DNA from: Odontocerum albicorne
Lineage: Eukaryota > Arthropoda > Insecta > Trichoptera > Odontoceridae
Direction: 5' to 3'
NCBI GenBank assembly: GCA_949825065.1
Contig: OX463859.1
Span: 13,778,452-13,842,451, forward strand
Length of the DNA: 64,000 nt
In this document: in pieces, positions 54,422-64,000 of the stretch
Layout of the letters: each line of letters opens with the position of its first letter
Position numbering within the stretch: the first letter of the stretch is position 1
Notes under the pieces: model-generated
What the model saw: the letters and a program-made list of their open reading frames with translations, nothing else
Database searches by the model: none
What the model was told of the DNA's origin: nothing
Program-made: the position numbers and the translations under genes

Positions 54422-54705
54422 ATGAATTGGGGATCTATTATATCTACCTTGAATTGGGGATTTATTATATCTACCTTGAATTGGGGATCTATTATATCTA
54501 CCTTGAATTGGGGATCTATTATATCTACCTTGAATTGGGGATTTATTATATCTACCTTGAATTGGGGATCTATTATATCTAACTTGAATTGGGGATCTAT
54601 TATATCTACCTTGAATTGGGGATCTATTATATCTACCTTGAATTGGGAATCTATTATATCTACGTTGAATTGGGAATCTATTATATCTACGAATTGGGGA
54701 TCTGT
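54422..54705. repeat. 27-bp minisatellite, about 10-11 copies
   Basis: The unit AATTGGGGATCTATTATATC plus TACCTTG repeats with few variants (gatTt, aActtg, gggAat). Because 27 is a multiple of 3, two plus frames stay open through the array, giving LGIYYIYLE and NWGSIISTL nonapeptide repeats. No start context, splice pattern or homologous protein supports translation. Confidence 0.96.
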
Positions 54706-55334
54706 TATGTCTCTATAGGGCAGGGGGTTGATAATTATAATGCGTGATAATGTTTAGCACAGCACAAAAAGTAAAAAATATATATAATCTTAGATGTAAT
54801 ATGAATATATTGTAAAACATGTTAACATAATTACTCCAAATACCGTATTCCTATTTTTTATGATATAATCAAAGTTAAGTTAAAAAAAAACAAATCAACA
54901 AGTGAGACTTTTTAAGATGACGCGTTATGGTAAAGAGGGAAAAAGAAGGGTCTTGAAAGAGACCAACAAACCGGATTTTGGCAAGTGTATGCAACCATAT
55001 ACTCATAGGAAAAAAATGAGCGAAAAATATTTGTAAAAATATAATTAAAATCGCAGAAGAGAAGGGAGGAAACATAAAAAAAACATAGCAGTCTCGTGGC
55101 TAAGTGACCAAAGTTGTGTAATGATGACTTAAAAAATGTATAAAATAAATAATTATTGCTCTACTAAAATATTTTTTTGTAAATTATTTATTTTCTACGG
55201 TAGATAATTTATTTATTAACAAAATAAATAACATTTAAGTTTCCTTTACGTAACAGAGAAATGAGTAAAGAAAACAAAATATAACGTATCAATAACTTTA
55301 AAAAAACTTGCAATTTAGTATAGAGGATATAGAA
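54706..55334. other. A+T-rich DNA, nothing recognised
   Basis: The minus frame 54875-55075 has no recognised family. Confidence 0.4.
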
Positions 55335-55412
55335 TGTTACACAAGCCTTAAGGGAAAAACAAGCCATTTAAAAAAATGGTTGACAGACGTCTTTCCAACT
55401 AGGCCGCGAAAA
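55335..55412 (-). mobile_element. SINE family A fragment
   Basis: Complement: TCGCGGCCTAGTTGGAAAGA (A box), CGTCTGTCAACC, then GCTTGTTTTTCCCTTAAGGC. Head and body are joined with the B box deleted. Confidence 0.65.
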
Positions 55413-56479
55413 GATAGAGCGAGAACGTTTTTCATGTTGGTTTTATGTTAAATTTACATTTTTTTTTCCTGTTTTAAACAATGGTCTTCCTATTGAAGTA
55501 TCCGGAGCGCAGAGGAAAAGTGGTTTATTTGGATTCATCAGTCACCGGTTTGATGATAATCTTGTAGAACCGCTTGGTCACTTGAGAAACAATTAAGATC
55601 TTTTGCCATTTGGCAATAATCGCTCATTATCATGTTTGGATAACTGTAGTATACTCGCTACATTAGCTTGAGAACGTAATATCTTTTGATTGCTTCAAAC
55701 TCAGTCAGTGTTTATTAAAATTTTACCCAAAAAGTAGTTTTGTATTTCTCGGATAGATGTCGTTAGGGCAAAATTATCGTTACTAACGTCCATTGATAAT
55801 GAAAAATAATAGTTAAGCGTATTTTTCAGTTATTGTTTATTTAAATTACTTAAACTGTTTTTTTTGTATCATTTCGAAAATAAAACTGAACAAATTGTTT
55901 TCCTTTGGTGATAGATACTTTTTTACCAACGTAAATAAAAAAAATCAAAATAAACAAAAAAAATATCGACGATGCAGTAAGTGGTTGTGTGTGTCAAATA
56001 TGGTTTGAAAAAAAATCGTTAAATTATAAGACACTCTAAGATGGTGTCCGATCTGGAAGGCCCATTATAACTGATGACTTTCAAATCAAGGCTTTGATTA
56101 ACAATAACCAGTGTTCTATGAAACGAGATATAACAGACACTGAAATATTGAAAATCACCATACACGAGTATTTGACACAATTCTTCGTTTAGACGTATTA
56201 AACAACCCAATACTTAAATCCTGTTTAACGTGACTAGTCAAAAAGAAAACATTTGAAAACCTTTTATTTACAAAAAAAAAAGCAAGTAAATGAAGTTACC
56301 TTTTTACGTACTCGTATATATTGAAGCATACTGTATCAAAACGTTCCAATGTGGAAAAACAGATTGAAATATTTTATGCAAGATCAACGTCGGGAATCGA
56401 ACCCGATCCCACCGAATTATAATAACACGAATTGCTATTATTTGTAATATTTTTTACGACAGGGTTGTTCATCTGTTTC
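55413..56479. other. Unassigned DNA
   Basis: 56388-56412 (GTCGGGAATCGAACCCGATC) could be an isolated B-box-like shard. No other repeat or ORF was recognised. Confidence 0.35.
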
Positions 56480-56695
56480 ACAAAATAAACAACTTAAATA
56501 ACAAGTAATCTCGTTTTGAGCCCGCATTCTGGACCAGTGACTAAATGCTATCCTGTCCCGGGGCAACGAGCCACTAATTACCCGTAATTATGAGTACTGA
56601 CGAGGGCCTCGGTCTGCTAATAAGGACTTTACGACCATTATGACATTAATGCAATGTATACTTAGCCGTAATAAAGCAGCTATTTTAGTACAGTG
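56480..56695. promoter_or_regulatory. Candidate upstream enhancer island 9
   Basis: About 200 bp of balanced, non-repetitive DNA with closely spaced homeodomain cores: CCACTAATTACCCGTAATTATGAG, GCTAATAAGGACTTTACGACC, TTATGACATTAATGCAATG, plus TTGAGCCCGCATTCTGGACC and TGTCCCGGGGCAACGAGCC. It stands out strongly from its flanks. Confidence 0.4.
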
Positions 56696-56819
56696 TATGA
56701 GAAACATAGGCGGCTTTCGTATTTTATAATGTATTTTTTTAATGGGTTAAGAAGAACCACTGGGGTAGCAATGGTTACTATATGTATAAAATATAAAAGG
56801 TTGTTATGAAGCACATTTG

Positions 56820-57065
56820 GTGTGTTTCAGTTTGGTTTACAATTAAAACTGTTTTTACATCTGTCTGGATGGCTGGAAAAGATTGTCGCTTGAAAATAAA
56901 TTATTCTATTATAATAGTACGAGTATATAACGAAATTGTTATGAAAAAATCAAATCAGGCTAGGACCTTTTTTTTATTTTTTTGGGGGCAACATCGGGAA
57001 TCAAATCTAAAACTTTCGGAGTTGAAGACAACCGTCTTACCAACTGGACCACGGAGGTCGTCACG
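56820..57065. mobile_element. SINE tail (+) meeting SINE head (-)
   Basis: 56820-56945 on the plus strand: TCAGTTTGGTTTACAATTAA, ACATCTGTCTGGATGGCTGG plus AAAAGATTGTCGC, AACGAAATTGTTATG. 56962-57065 on the minus strand: GACCTCCGTGGTCCAGTTGG plus TAAGACGG, GTTTTAGATTTGATTCCCGA. Two partial copies in opposite orientation lie side by side. Confidence 0.82.
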
Positions 57066-57204
57066 TTAAAAAGGTTGATTTGTGATAGTGACAATAAAAA
57101 AAAGAAAGCGTAAAAAATATGCAAATAATTACTATACCACTAATAATTTAAGAATTTTTAATCGAGTCTACAATATATGCCCATAATTTAAGCCAACTCA
57201 ATAC

Positions 57205-57411
57205 GACGCCTCCGTAGCTTAGTTGATATGACGCTTGTATTCTAATCAGGGGGTTGGGGGTTTTATTCGCGTTGAAATCTTAATTTTTAAAAAGGATTCC
57301 AGTTTTTCCAGATTCACTTAGGCCATTTTTTCATATATAAGTGGTTGGTTGTAAAACGTTGTCAAATGACAATAAGTCCACTAGATTTTAATGTATACAA
57401 AGAAAGTATGT
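57205..57411 (+). mobile_element. SINE family A, full length, diverged
   Basis: CGCCTCCGTAGCTTAGTTGA plus TATGACGC, GGGGTTTTATTCGCGTTGAA, AAAAGGATTCCAGTTTTTCC, AGATTCACTTAGGCC, AAGTGGTTGGTTGTAAAACG, GACAATAAGTCCACTAGATT, ATGTATACAAAGAAAGTATG. Confidence 0.83.
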
Positions 57412-57949
57412 TTACTATTTACAAAAAAATACTCTGAGGGTGAAGACTTCAATGGCTTCGAAATGTTATTGAATGAAATTATTCTGAAAGATGTCTCTAA
57501 ATCATTGAAGAAGAAAATTAAATAGAACTGTCCTTAATTTTAGCCTATACTCACTCAGCCAACTGCAGTATAAATAAATTGGTATTGCATAGTGGTACAA
57601 ATATAATAGTTAATTTATGCCAATAAGATATCCTAAGGTATGATTTCGTTACAAAATAGTTAAAAGTACATATGTAACAAATTGACACTGTTGTCTTTAT
57701 ACTTGTAGCATAAAATTTATAGACAACATAATATTATGTTCTTGGCAAGTGTTTATTGATTCAAATTGAGGGTTTTGGTAAAAATAATCGACATTAACAA
57801 ACAAGTTATATCATTTTAAATATAATGATTTAGAGCTATGGAGACAATTTGTGACCAATTCGTTAACCCTTTTGCATCCGAATTGTTACTTATTTACTTT
57901 GTATAAAAAATAACCCTCTTGCTTATGAACGTGATAAAGAGTGTTCAAT
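57412..57949. other. A+T-rich DNA, nothing recognised
   Basis: TTAACCCTTTTGCATCCG at 57862 resembles a TTAA-element end, but no partner was found. Confidence 0.35.
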
Positions 57950-58087
57950 AACAGAGAAAACGTTGCGTTAAATGCTTCGCCTCGAAAATACTACGAAAAC
58001 AAAAAGTAATATTGCGAGTGGAAAAAATGAATAGTCTTATTTTTATCGTCTTTTCCAGACGAGGCATTTGGCGCAACGTTTTCTGGT
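57950..58087. repeat. Inverted repeat, about 35-nt arms, about 60-nt spacer
   Basis: GAAAACGTTGCGTTAAATGC plus TTCGCCTCG (from 57956) pairs with CGAGGCATTTGGCGCAACGT plus TTTC (to about 58083) with a few mismatches. Confidence 0.85.
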
Positions 58088-58194
58088 TTAAAAAAAACGT
58101 TAGTTTTAAGCATTTGTTAAAATACAATAGTAAATATACGTCATACGAGATATTTGAAAAAATGTAATAAGTATTTAAAAAATTGTCATTTGTT

Positions 58195-58390
58195 TCGTCA
58201 AACACTGTATATTCAGCTTTATATAACCATATAAACCTACCGGTTTCAAGGTTTTCATCTCGTCATCAGGGGAGCACAAACAAGATTAGTTTCCAACAAT
58301 TTAAAATGTATTTTAGCCTCGACGATGTTAATTAATGCCTTAACTATAAATAATATGTTTTAACAAATATTTTTTTCAAGAAGATCAATA
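58195..58390 (-). repeat. Dispersed repeat family E (copy 2)
   Basis: Complement: ATATTATTTATAGTTAAGGC plus ATTAATTAACATCG, TTTGTGCTCCCCTGATGACG, AAAACCTTGAAACCGGTAGG, TATATGGTTATATAAAGCTG and ACAGTGTTTGACGAAA. It is contiguous where copy 1 (42510) carries an extra GC-rich middle. Confidence 0.85.
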
Positions 58391-58869
58391 TTTCTATTTG
58401 TTTTTGTACTCAAATTAATTAAAAAAAAAATATTTTTAAAATTTCGCTTAACAATGCTTATACCCACATAAGATACAACATCCTTCTTTATATCAGGGGT
58501 TATTGCGTTGGCTATGTGTAAACATATTTAGACAAAATTGATAATATCTGTGATCTGGTTGATTTATTGCCCAATATAAATGTCTTGGTGTCGACTAAAT
58601 TTTCAGACGTAAGATCATCGAATCGAATTTATCAGTAAAAAAACGTTATATTTTAGACATTTAGGATTAAACTCTTTTTCGAGTTATTCTATCTTACATA
58701 TTGGAGACCTAAATGCTTATAAAATGGTAAGAAAGAGTTCTCAATAACTTTGAATGAAAAATTCTCTGCAAAATTTATGGTAGGTATAATTGATATATAA
58801 CTCTTTATTTTCATAATGGCGTGGGAATACAATGAGTTATATAATCTGTGTATCTTAGCAAGCGTAGTG
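58391..58869. other. A+T-rich DNA, nothing recognised
   Basis: No repeat or ORF of note. Confidence 0.4.
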
Positions 58870-59125
58870 AAAATATGTTAAAATACCTAGACTGCGCTGG
58901 CGAGGACGTAAATATCACATGCAGGATACTGACCCTGGAAAAAGAAGGCTGTATTCAGCGATCCGATGGGACGCAGGGGAGTGGGAAAATCAGAGTTAAA
59001 GTGGCTGGATGATGTGACAGAGAACTATCATACTTTAGGTGTAATTCATTAAAGGAGGGATGCTGCTGATAAAGATAAGTGGCAGAGAATCTTACAGGCA
59101 GTCAACAAGATCCATCCTGAGTAGA
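58870..59125 (+). pseudogene. LINE reverse-transcriptase C-terminus (third LINE type)
   Basis: Frames give LRWRGRKYHMQDTDPGKRRL, then SELKWLDDVTENYHTLGVIH, stop, RRDAADKDKWQRILQAVNKI, HPE and a stop. This matches 'LRWxGHVxRM ... RPxLRWxDxVxxDLxxLGVxxWxxxAxDRxxWRxIxxxAxxHxGL' found at the end of several insect LINEs. It is frameshifted. Confidence 0.85.
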
Positions 59126-60099
59126 GTAACTGATGATAATGAAGCAATTATTTTTACAAAATGGCGTTTCGAATCGTCTATTTATATATAACATTACCAA
59201 TCAATAGAAATTAAATAAGGAAAGAAAAATATAATCCGGAATAGGAAAATACATGATATGTCACTGAAAACTGTTATTAGTTTTATAGCAACTGGTACCA
59301 GAGTCTGAAATCATGAATAGAAAAAGATGACATGAAGAGGTAAGAGTGATGACTCCAAAACACCAAGAGATAATCTCTGCTTGAGCGGAGTACATGTGAC
59401 CAATTCTTATTATCCTTATTTATTTACTTGAAAATTTTCAAGTGAATCATCTCACGGATTTTTTACTTTTTAGTCATTGTGTAGTAAAACTTGGTGACGT
59501 GTGTGATTACACATTTCAACACCATTTCAAAGATAAATTAAATATATTACATGGTGGAGTTTTTTTAAGGATTTTAGAAAAATAATAAAGCAATGGGTTA
59601 AGTACCTGTAATTTTATCGCTCACTATATAAATATTACCCGATATAATCTAGTTGTAATTATGTAATAAATAAATGGTCTCCGATGTACACGCGACATTA
59701 CGTGAGCGAGTATTGCAGTACCATGTTGGCAGTTGCCATGCTCAGCGAGTACTCCACTCCATTCCCTGATGAGGGAAAATCGGAGAATAATGGGTTAATT
59801 TTGCATATTTAGAAAATAACTCGTTTATACTCATCGAATTGTGTGATTCTTCGCTAACTGAATGATTTCTTAGATTTAAAAATAAAATAATTGGGTCATC
59901 CCACTCGATATTTTTTAAGTTTACCAAACATTAAGAAATTTAATATAAGTAAGGGATTAAATATTGTAATTTAAAAAATCTTTTTTTTTATAACAAATTG
60001 TTACTCTAAATATTCCCTATCAACATGATATTCCACTTTGAAACTCACATATTTAAAAAATATTTATTATTTATATTAAGACGTCAACACAGTTGAGGA
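59126..60099. other. Unassigned DNA
   Basis: 59690-59770 is mixed in composition (ACGTGAGCGAGTATTGCAGT, GGCAGTTGCCATGCTCAGCG). No repeat or ORF of note. Confidence 0.35.
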
Positions 60100-60200
60100 G
60101 ATTCTGGTTTGTGCTCCCTTGATTATGAAGTGAAATCCTTGAAACCGGTAGGATTATACCGTTATATAACGTGGAATAAAGTGTAGGACTAAACAAATTA
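60100..60200 (+). repeat. Dispersed repeat family E (copy 3, 3' half)
   Basis: GGTTTGTGCTCCCTTGATTA, CCTTGAAACCGGTAGGATTA, TACCGTTATATAACGTGGAA plus TAAAGTGT match copies 1 and 2; the upstream half is missing. Confidence 0.82.
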
Positions 60201-61519
60201 CAACACCTATTTTCATTACAGTCACAAAGGAACAGAGACCCAATTTTATTTTGGAATCCACCGAGGAGCGATCTCTCAAATTAACAGAAGTAAAAAGCAA
60301 TAATACTTTATCTCTTATCCTGTAATACTCGTACGACTTGAATTGTACTTTATATTTATCCCCTTCCAAGTTATACCCAGATTACTCAAATTTTCTTTCC
60401 TTCACAATTAATAGTTCTTATTTTCCTTTTCTTAGGCATGTTAGGATATTTTCATTTTGTATGTTGTCCACCGAACGTGGAGTTCCGGTCGATTTTTATT
60501 ATATATTTTTTATAAATATATAATTTTAACTTTTTAATTTTTTGTGGATAACCACATCACATTATTAAAATGAAGGATAACCACATTACATATTTAAAAA
60601 AAGGCCTTATTAATGTTATTTTAATAAATCGAATGATTGACAACATAAAATAGATTTATAGTAAATGGGATATAAACAAAAAAAAATATGTATTGTATAT
60701 TTTTTGAAACTTGACTTAAGATAAATTTTGTATTTATCGAAAATAAGTCGTCATTATAAATTTCGTTTCGATGATTGACTAAGTGTAATAAAGTTGGAAA
60801 AAAAAACATTTACATTGAATGTAATGTATATTTGATATAAACTATACTTAAGTATAGTAGTAGGTAAAATACATAAATATTATATTTATTTATGGTGAAA
60901 ATTTCGATAAGCACTTTTATTACAGTAATTTCTTTAATGTTTCGTACAAAGGTTACTATATATTTTTTCTTATCATTATATTATAAATGCTAATAAGTTT
61001 ATAAAAATCCTTAAGCACCCAATAAAAGAAATGTTATAAAAATAATATTACTAATTTTTCTTGTTTTAATAATCTTATTTTCTCTATTTCAATAGATCAA
61101 AATAATATTTCTGTACTTACCAGTATATGTTTGTATTCATAACATAACTTATAAAATGTAAGAAAGTTTAGTTTTTTCAATTATTGATAAACTCTATCGG
61201 TGTATGTGTACATACCGATGATACCATGCCCCTTTTGAGAATATCAGATAGTTCAGATCTCCACGCCTTTCTATACATGCCCACAATTATCGTCTTATCT
61301 TCATCCACACATCTCGTTATAAACATGCTCTTCAATTTCTCACACTTCTTACTTTTCTTTCAGATAATTATTTTCCATCTACTTCCACTTACGTAATAAG
61401 TGTTATAACGTAAGTTTGCATAAGTATTAGTAAAAAAAAATTTTTGAATTTGTTTATACTTTCCCTAGTATTTTCTCTTTTAAAATGAACTATGACCATT
61501 TAACTGTGTTACAATTTTT
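60201..61519. other. A+T-rich DNA, nothing recognised
   Basis: GGATAACCACAT.ACAT is duplicated near 60547 and 60577. Frames 60338-60523 and 61184-61396 (plus) and 60154-60369 and 60621-60809 (minus) have no recognised family. Confidence 0.4.
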
Positions 61520-61706
61520 TATATATAGTACAATGTGGTAGGTTTATTGTCAAGTGTCAATCACTTTCAAACAAACACAGATATTTTAAAGATGGTTTCA
61601 GTGAAAGCTAAACTTACTCCCTTTATAAAAAATATACAATTGTAATCCGACACCTCAAGTCCCTGACTAAAAAATCAGACATCTTATCAACAATACCACA
61701 GTGTTC
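61520..61706 (-). mobile_element. Diverged SINE family A copy
   Basis: The complement has CACTGTGGTATTGTTGATAA, GATGTCTGATTTTTTAGTCA, GGGACTTGAGGTGTCGGATT, AGCTTTCACTGAAACCATCT and GACAATAAACCTACCACATT plus GTAC. Confidence 0.75.
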
Positions 61707-61829
61707 GGTTACTGGGTGGACTACGTGAAATTGATTATTTACGTTCAAATTAAAGGCTCTAGATATAAATCAGTCCAACAAACTACCCCTTTGAAACCAT
61801 GGTATAATATAATAAGAATGAATAAGATG

Positions 61830-62043
61830 GAAGTGTGTCATGTATTGTTTGCGGACGGGCCACTGTGTGGTGGCTAGTCACCTTTACATAGTTGGTATTG
61901 TGGAAAATCCCAGCTGCGAATGTGGTCTGGATGATGAAACTATAGGCCATGTATTTTTCGGTTGTCCTTTGCGAGATATATTTGATTTATTAAAGGCCGT
62001 GTCTTTGCCGTGTCCAATGAATGTTGCGTTTCTTCTTTTTTAG
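61830..62043 (+). pseudogene. Jockey/I-type LINE C-terminal tail with CCHC-like cluster
   Basis: The frame reads YCLRTGHCVVASHLYIVGIV, ENPSCECGLDDETIGHVFFG, CPLRDIFDLLKAVS, then stops. The 'LRTGHxxxxxHLYxxGxxxxPxCxCGxxxETxxHxxxxCP' pattern follows the RNase H/RT region in Jockey- and I-type LINEs of insects. Cysteines and the histidine form CxC..H....C. Only this end is left; the rest of the element is gone. Confidence 0.85.
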
Positions 62044-62414
62044 TTAAACTTTTCCACTTATAGATCGATTGTTAAATTTTTTAAGCTTAATCAGCTGAAA
62101 CTTTGAATGGTCTAGAATTGTAATTTAAAAAGAAAGTCTTATTACATTGACTCTGATTGAATTTGATGACTCGAATCATTCTAGATTGGTTGGATTGCCT
62201 ATTAAAAAAAGTACTTTTTTATGTTGTTTGTTTTAAGTAAATCAGTTGTCGATTTGTAGATACCGCAGTTGTGTTAAAAATAAATATTAATTATTTATGA
62301 AATTAGGAATATCATGCGTAACTTCATAAAGTAATGTTCATTGTGCAATGGCGCTAGTAGTTGCTATTCTAACCAATTATTATTGACGTATTAAAAATAT
62401 AAAAAAAAGAGAAT
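62044..62414. other. Possible 3' tail of the Jockey-like LINE, otherwise unassigned
   Basis: A+T-rich DNA follows the LINE stop codon; ATTGTGCAATGGCGCTAGTA at 62340 is unassigned. Confidence 0.3.
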
Positions 62415-62605
62415 GTGAGGATAGGAAAGTGGTGGCTGTGACTATTAGATTAGGTAGTGCCTTGCATCTGCATATGTTTAGAATTATATATTTGGTATGA
62501 AAATCGCAGAAAACTTGCTGCAAAGATACTTTTATAGATCTTCCGATATGTAATAGTTACACATTCGGCTTTAGGTGGAGTGAATTGTATGTGTTTATTG
62601 TTCAT
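62415..62605 (-). repeat. Dispersed repeat family F (copy 3, inverted)
   Basis: The complement reads CACTCCACCTAAAGCCGAAT, ACATATCGGAAGATCTATAA, AAGTTTTCTGCGATTTTCAT, CAGATGCAAGGCACTACCTA, CAGCCACCACTTTCCTATCC, in the same order as 51755. Confidence 0.82.
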
Positions 62606-63359
62606 ATATATGGTAATCATAAATTTTAATAAGAATTTCTAAAAAAGGTCGTCTTCAAGTACTTCCTAATGCTGCACACGCCACCAATATATCAAACACT
62701 TAGAGGCAGATCAATCCATACCATATGACCAGCAATGGCAATAAATCTTTCATAAATATGCATTCTCATATCTCAATTAGAAAACTTTATAAAAATTTAT
62801 GTTTTGATATAAACTGATAGCGCATTAAAATTTGTCATTTTAGAAAAGAGTGGGTATAATTTATGTTTCCATTCTTATCATTAAAACACTTTGCTACTTA
62901 AATATCTATATATTTTTTTGAGATATCATTTTTCTTAAATTATTTCGTGTCCTTTACTTTCTGTTGTCATGTGAAATTTTGTTTTTCACTTGTTAACAAT
63001 TTAAAAAAAAAATGTTTTCTTAGCAATAAAGATCATTTTGTTCGATTAATATAATTGATACTGTTTGAAAAATAAATGTTTTCGAATCATCAATATACTC
63101 AACTGAAGCGAGATGATTAACAAAAGAAGATTTTGGGAATATTTTTACAAAGAAAAAAAAAACAGTTTTACGATGTATAATAAAGTTTTAATTTGGTTCT
63201 ACAACAAAGTAAAAAATAATTGAGATTTTTTGAATTATAATTTTGAACATTATTTATTTTATTAATACTATATATAGGTTCAGATATGAAAAAAAAATCT
63301 AAAGATAAACAGTCAAATCATACAATATATGTTGCACCCATTAGTTGTTAAAATTATTT
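62606..63359. other. A+T-rich DNA, nothing recognised
   Basis: No repeat or ORF of note. Confidence 0.4.
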
Positions 63360-63455
63360 ATATATTGCATTACGCTTTTTGCTCCAAACATTACGCCTGG
63401 CGAGTTTATTATCATGTGGAAGTCTCTTCCAACCAACTCAAAACGATGTTTTAGA
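63360..63455 (-). mobile_element. SINE family A tail
   Basis: Complement: GAGTTGGTTGGAAGAGACTT, CCACATGATAATAAACTCGC, CAGGCGTAATGTTTGGAGCA, AAAAGCGTAATGCAATA. Headless. Confidence 0.8.
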
Positions 63456-63459
63456 GCAT

Positions 63460-63960
63460 TGGTCCCGAACCCCCGGGCCGCGGCCCGGTACCTGGCCGTG
63501 GACCAAATGGTACTGGGCCGCGCAAGGGCCTGCTTTAAAATCAAAATTACTTTTGAAAAATTGAACATACCTAATAAAACTTAATTATAACTTAAAATAA
63601 TGATTCCGTTGAAAACCTCTTTACGCTAAGTTACCACCGACCTTCCGACAATACCTGTTCGAGACAACAACTCTGCCGGTGTTCTGGATTAGAGTCATGG
63701 CGGAATACCCTGAGATTGCCCCCACAGCTCTAAAATCTCTATTGCCATTTCCGACATCCTATCTATGTGAAGCGGGGTTTTCTGCAGTGACAGCAACCAA
63801 AACAAAACAAAGAAATAAACTGGACATAAGCAAGACACTTCGGGTGTCACAATCTCCTACTCGTATTACCCCCAGATGGAACCATCTCGTTTCAATGAAG
63901 CAAGCTCAGGGTTCTCATTGATTTAGCATTAAGTTAAAATATTAAATCTGTTTTTATAAA
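63460..63960 (+). pseudogene. hAT transposon remnant: non-coding GC-rich block plus transposase C-terminal dimerisation region
   Basis: 63679-63921 encodes FWIRVMAEYPEIAPTALKSL, LPFPTSYLCEAGFSAVTATK, TKQRNKLDISKTLRVSQSPT and then MKQAQGSH. The LPFPTSYLCEAGFSAxxxxKTKxRNxLD block is the hAT C-terminal dimerisation region, as in ZBED5/FAM200-like hAT transposases. The preceding GC-rich block (63470-63530: CCCCGGGCCGCGGCCCGGTA, CCGTGGACCAAATGGTACTG plus GGCCGCGC) resembles the non-coding part of hAT elements of this type. The upstream two-thirds of the transposase is absent, so the element is inactive. Ends were not located. Confidence 0.88.
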
Positions 63961-64000
63961 TTTTTAAGGGGTAACTGTATTTTATTTTGAATGCATGTTT
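63961..64000. other. Window edge, nothing recognised
   Basis: Short A+T-rich stretch after the hAT remnant. Confidence 0.4.

Noticed and set aside
54358..54718. Repetitive protein encoded by the 27-bp array
   Set aside because: Frames stay open only because the period is a multiple of three; no promoter, splice or homology support.
57862..57880. TTAACCCTTTTGCATCCG as a TTAA transposon end
   Set aside because: No inverted partner followed by TTAA was found within reach.
58195..58290. Hammerhead ribozyme suggested by CTGATGA...GAAA in repeat E
   Set aside because: The spacing between CTGATGA and the GAAA motif leaves no room for a normal stem II, and the other two copies do not conserve CTGATGA.
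60154..60523. Minus- and plus-strand frames around 60.3 kb
   Set aside because: They run across repeat E sequence and A+T-rich DNA and resemble no protein.

Overview
The window is A+T-rich, repeat-dense eukaryotic DNA, most likely from an insect. It is genic only in two short exons. These are the last two coding exons of an empty spiracles/Emx-class homeobox gene (ems) on the minus strand: 36805-36977 (most of the homeodomain) and 5873-6103 (recognition helix, acidic C-terminus, stop). A 30.7 kb intron separates them, cutting the homeodomain between residues 44 and 45. The 5' exon or exons that carry the start codon were not found, so the gene must extend at least 27 kb beyond the homeobox exon, probably past position 64000. 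The insect assignment rests on the ems-type C-terminus and the repeat content. The tRNA-related SINEs, the LINE 3' ends ending in a 'GGGATGGTGTGTATGTATG'-like tail and the Tc1/mariner, pogo, hAT and TTAA elements would fit Lepidoptera, but that is a guess.

Layout. 1-5.2 kb: decayed LINE reverse-transcriptase pieces, a 26-bp minisatellite and SINE copies downstream of the gene. 5.7-6.1 kb: 3' end of ems. 6.1-36.8 kb: the giant homeobox intron, holding at least twenty SINE fragments, several LINE remnants, a pogo-like MITE, a LINE interrupted by an internally deleted mariner-like element, a 135-bp satellite block, minisatellites, a perfect 56-bp palindrome and several non-repetitive, homeodomain-site-rich stretches that are candidate enhancers. 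36.8-37.0 kb: homeobox exon. 37-64 kb: upstream intron or 5' flank, with the same repeats plus a hAT MITE with an exact 8-bp target duplication, two TTAA-flanked MITEs, a 27-bp minisatellite, a strong hairpin and a hAT transposase C-terminus at the right edge.

No rRNA, functional tRNA, CRISPR or prokaryote-type operon is present. Nearly all short ORFs are chance frames in A+T-rich DNA or shards of transposon proteins. Two SINE-type families share the same 3' tail (about 'GGTTGGAAGAGATTGCC..GGCAATAAACCCGCCAG'), which points to a common LINE partner.

Limits: all alignments were made by eye. Boundaries of decayed repeats are approximate (10-30 bp). Boundaries of the two exons, the TIR elements and the two foldbacks were placed base by base.
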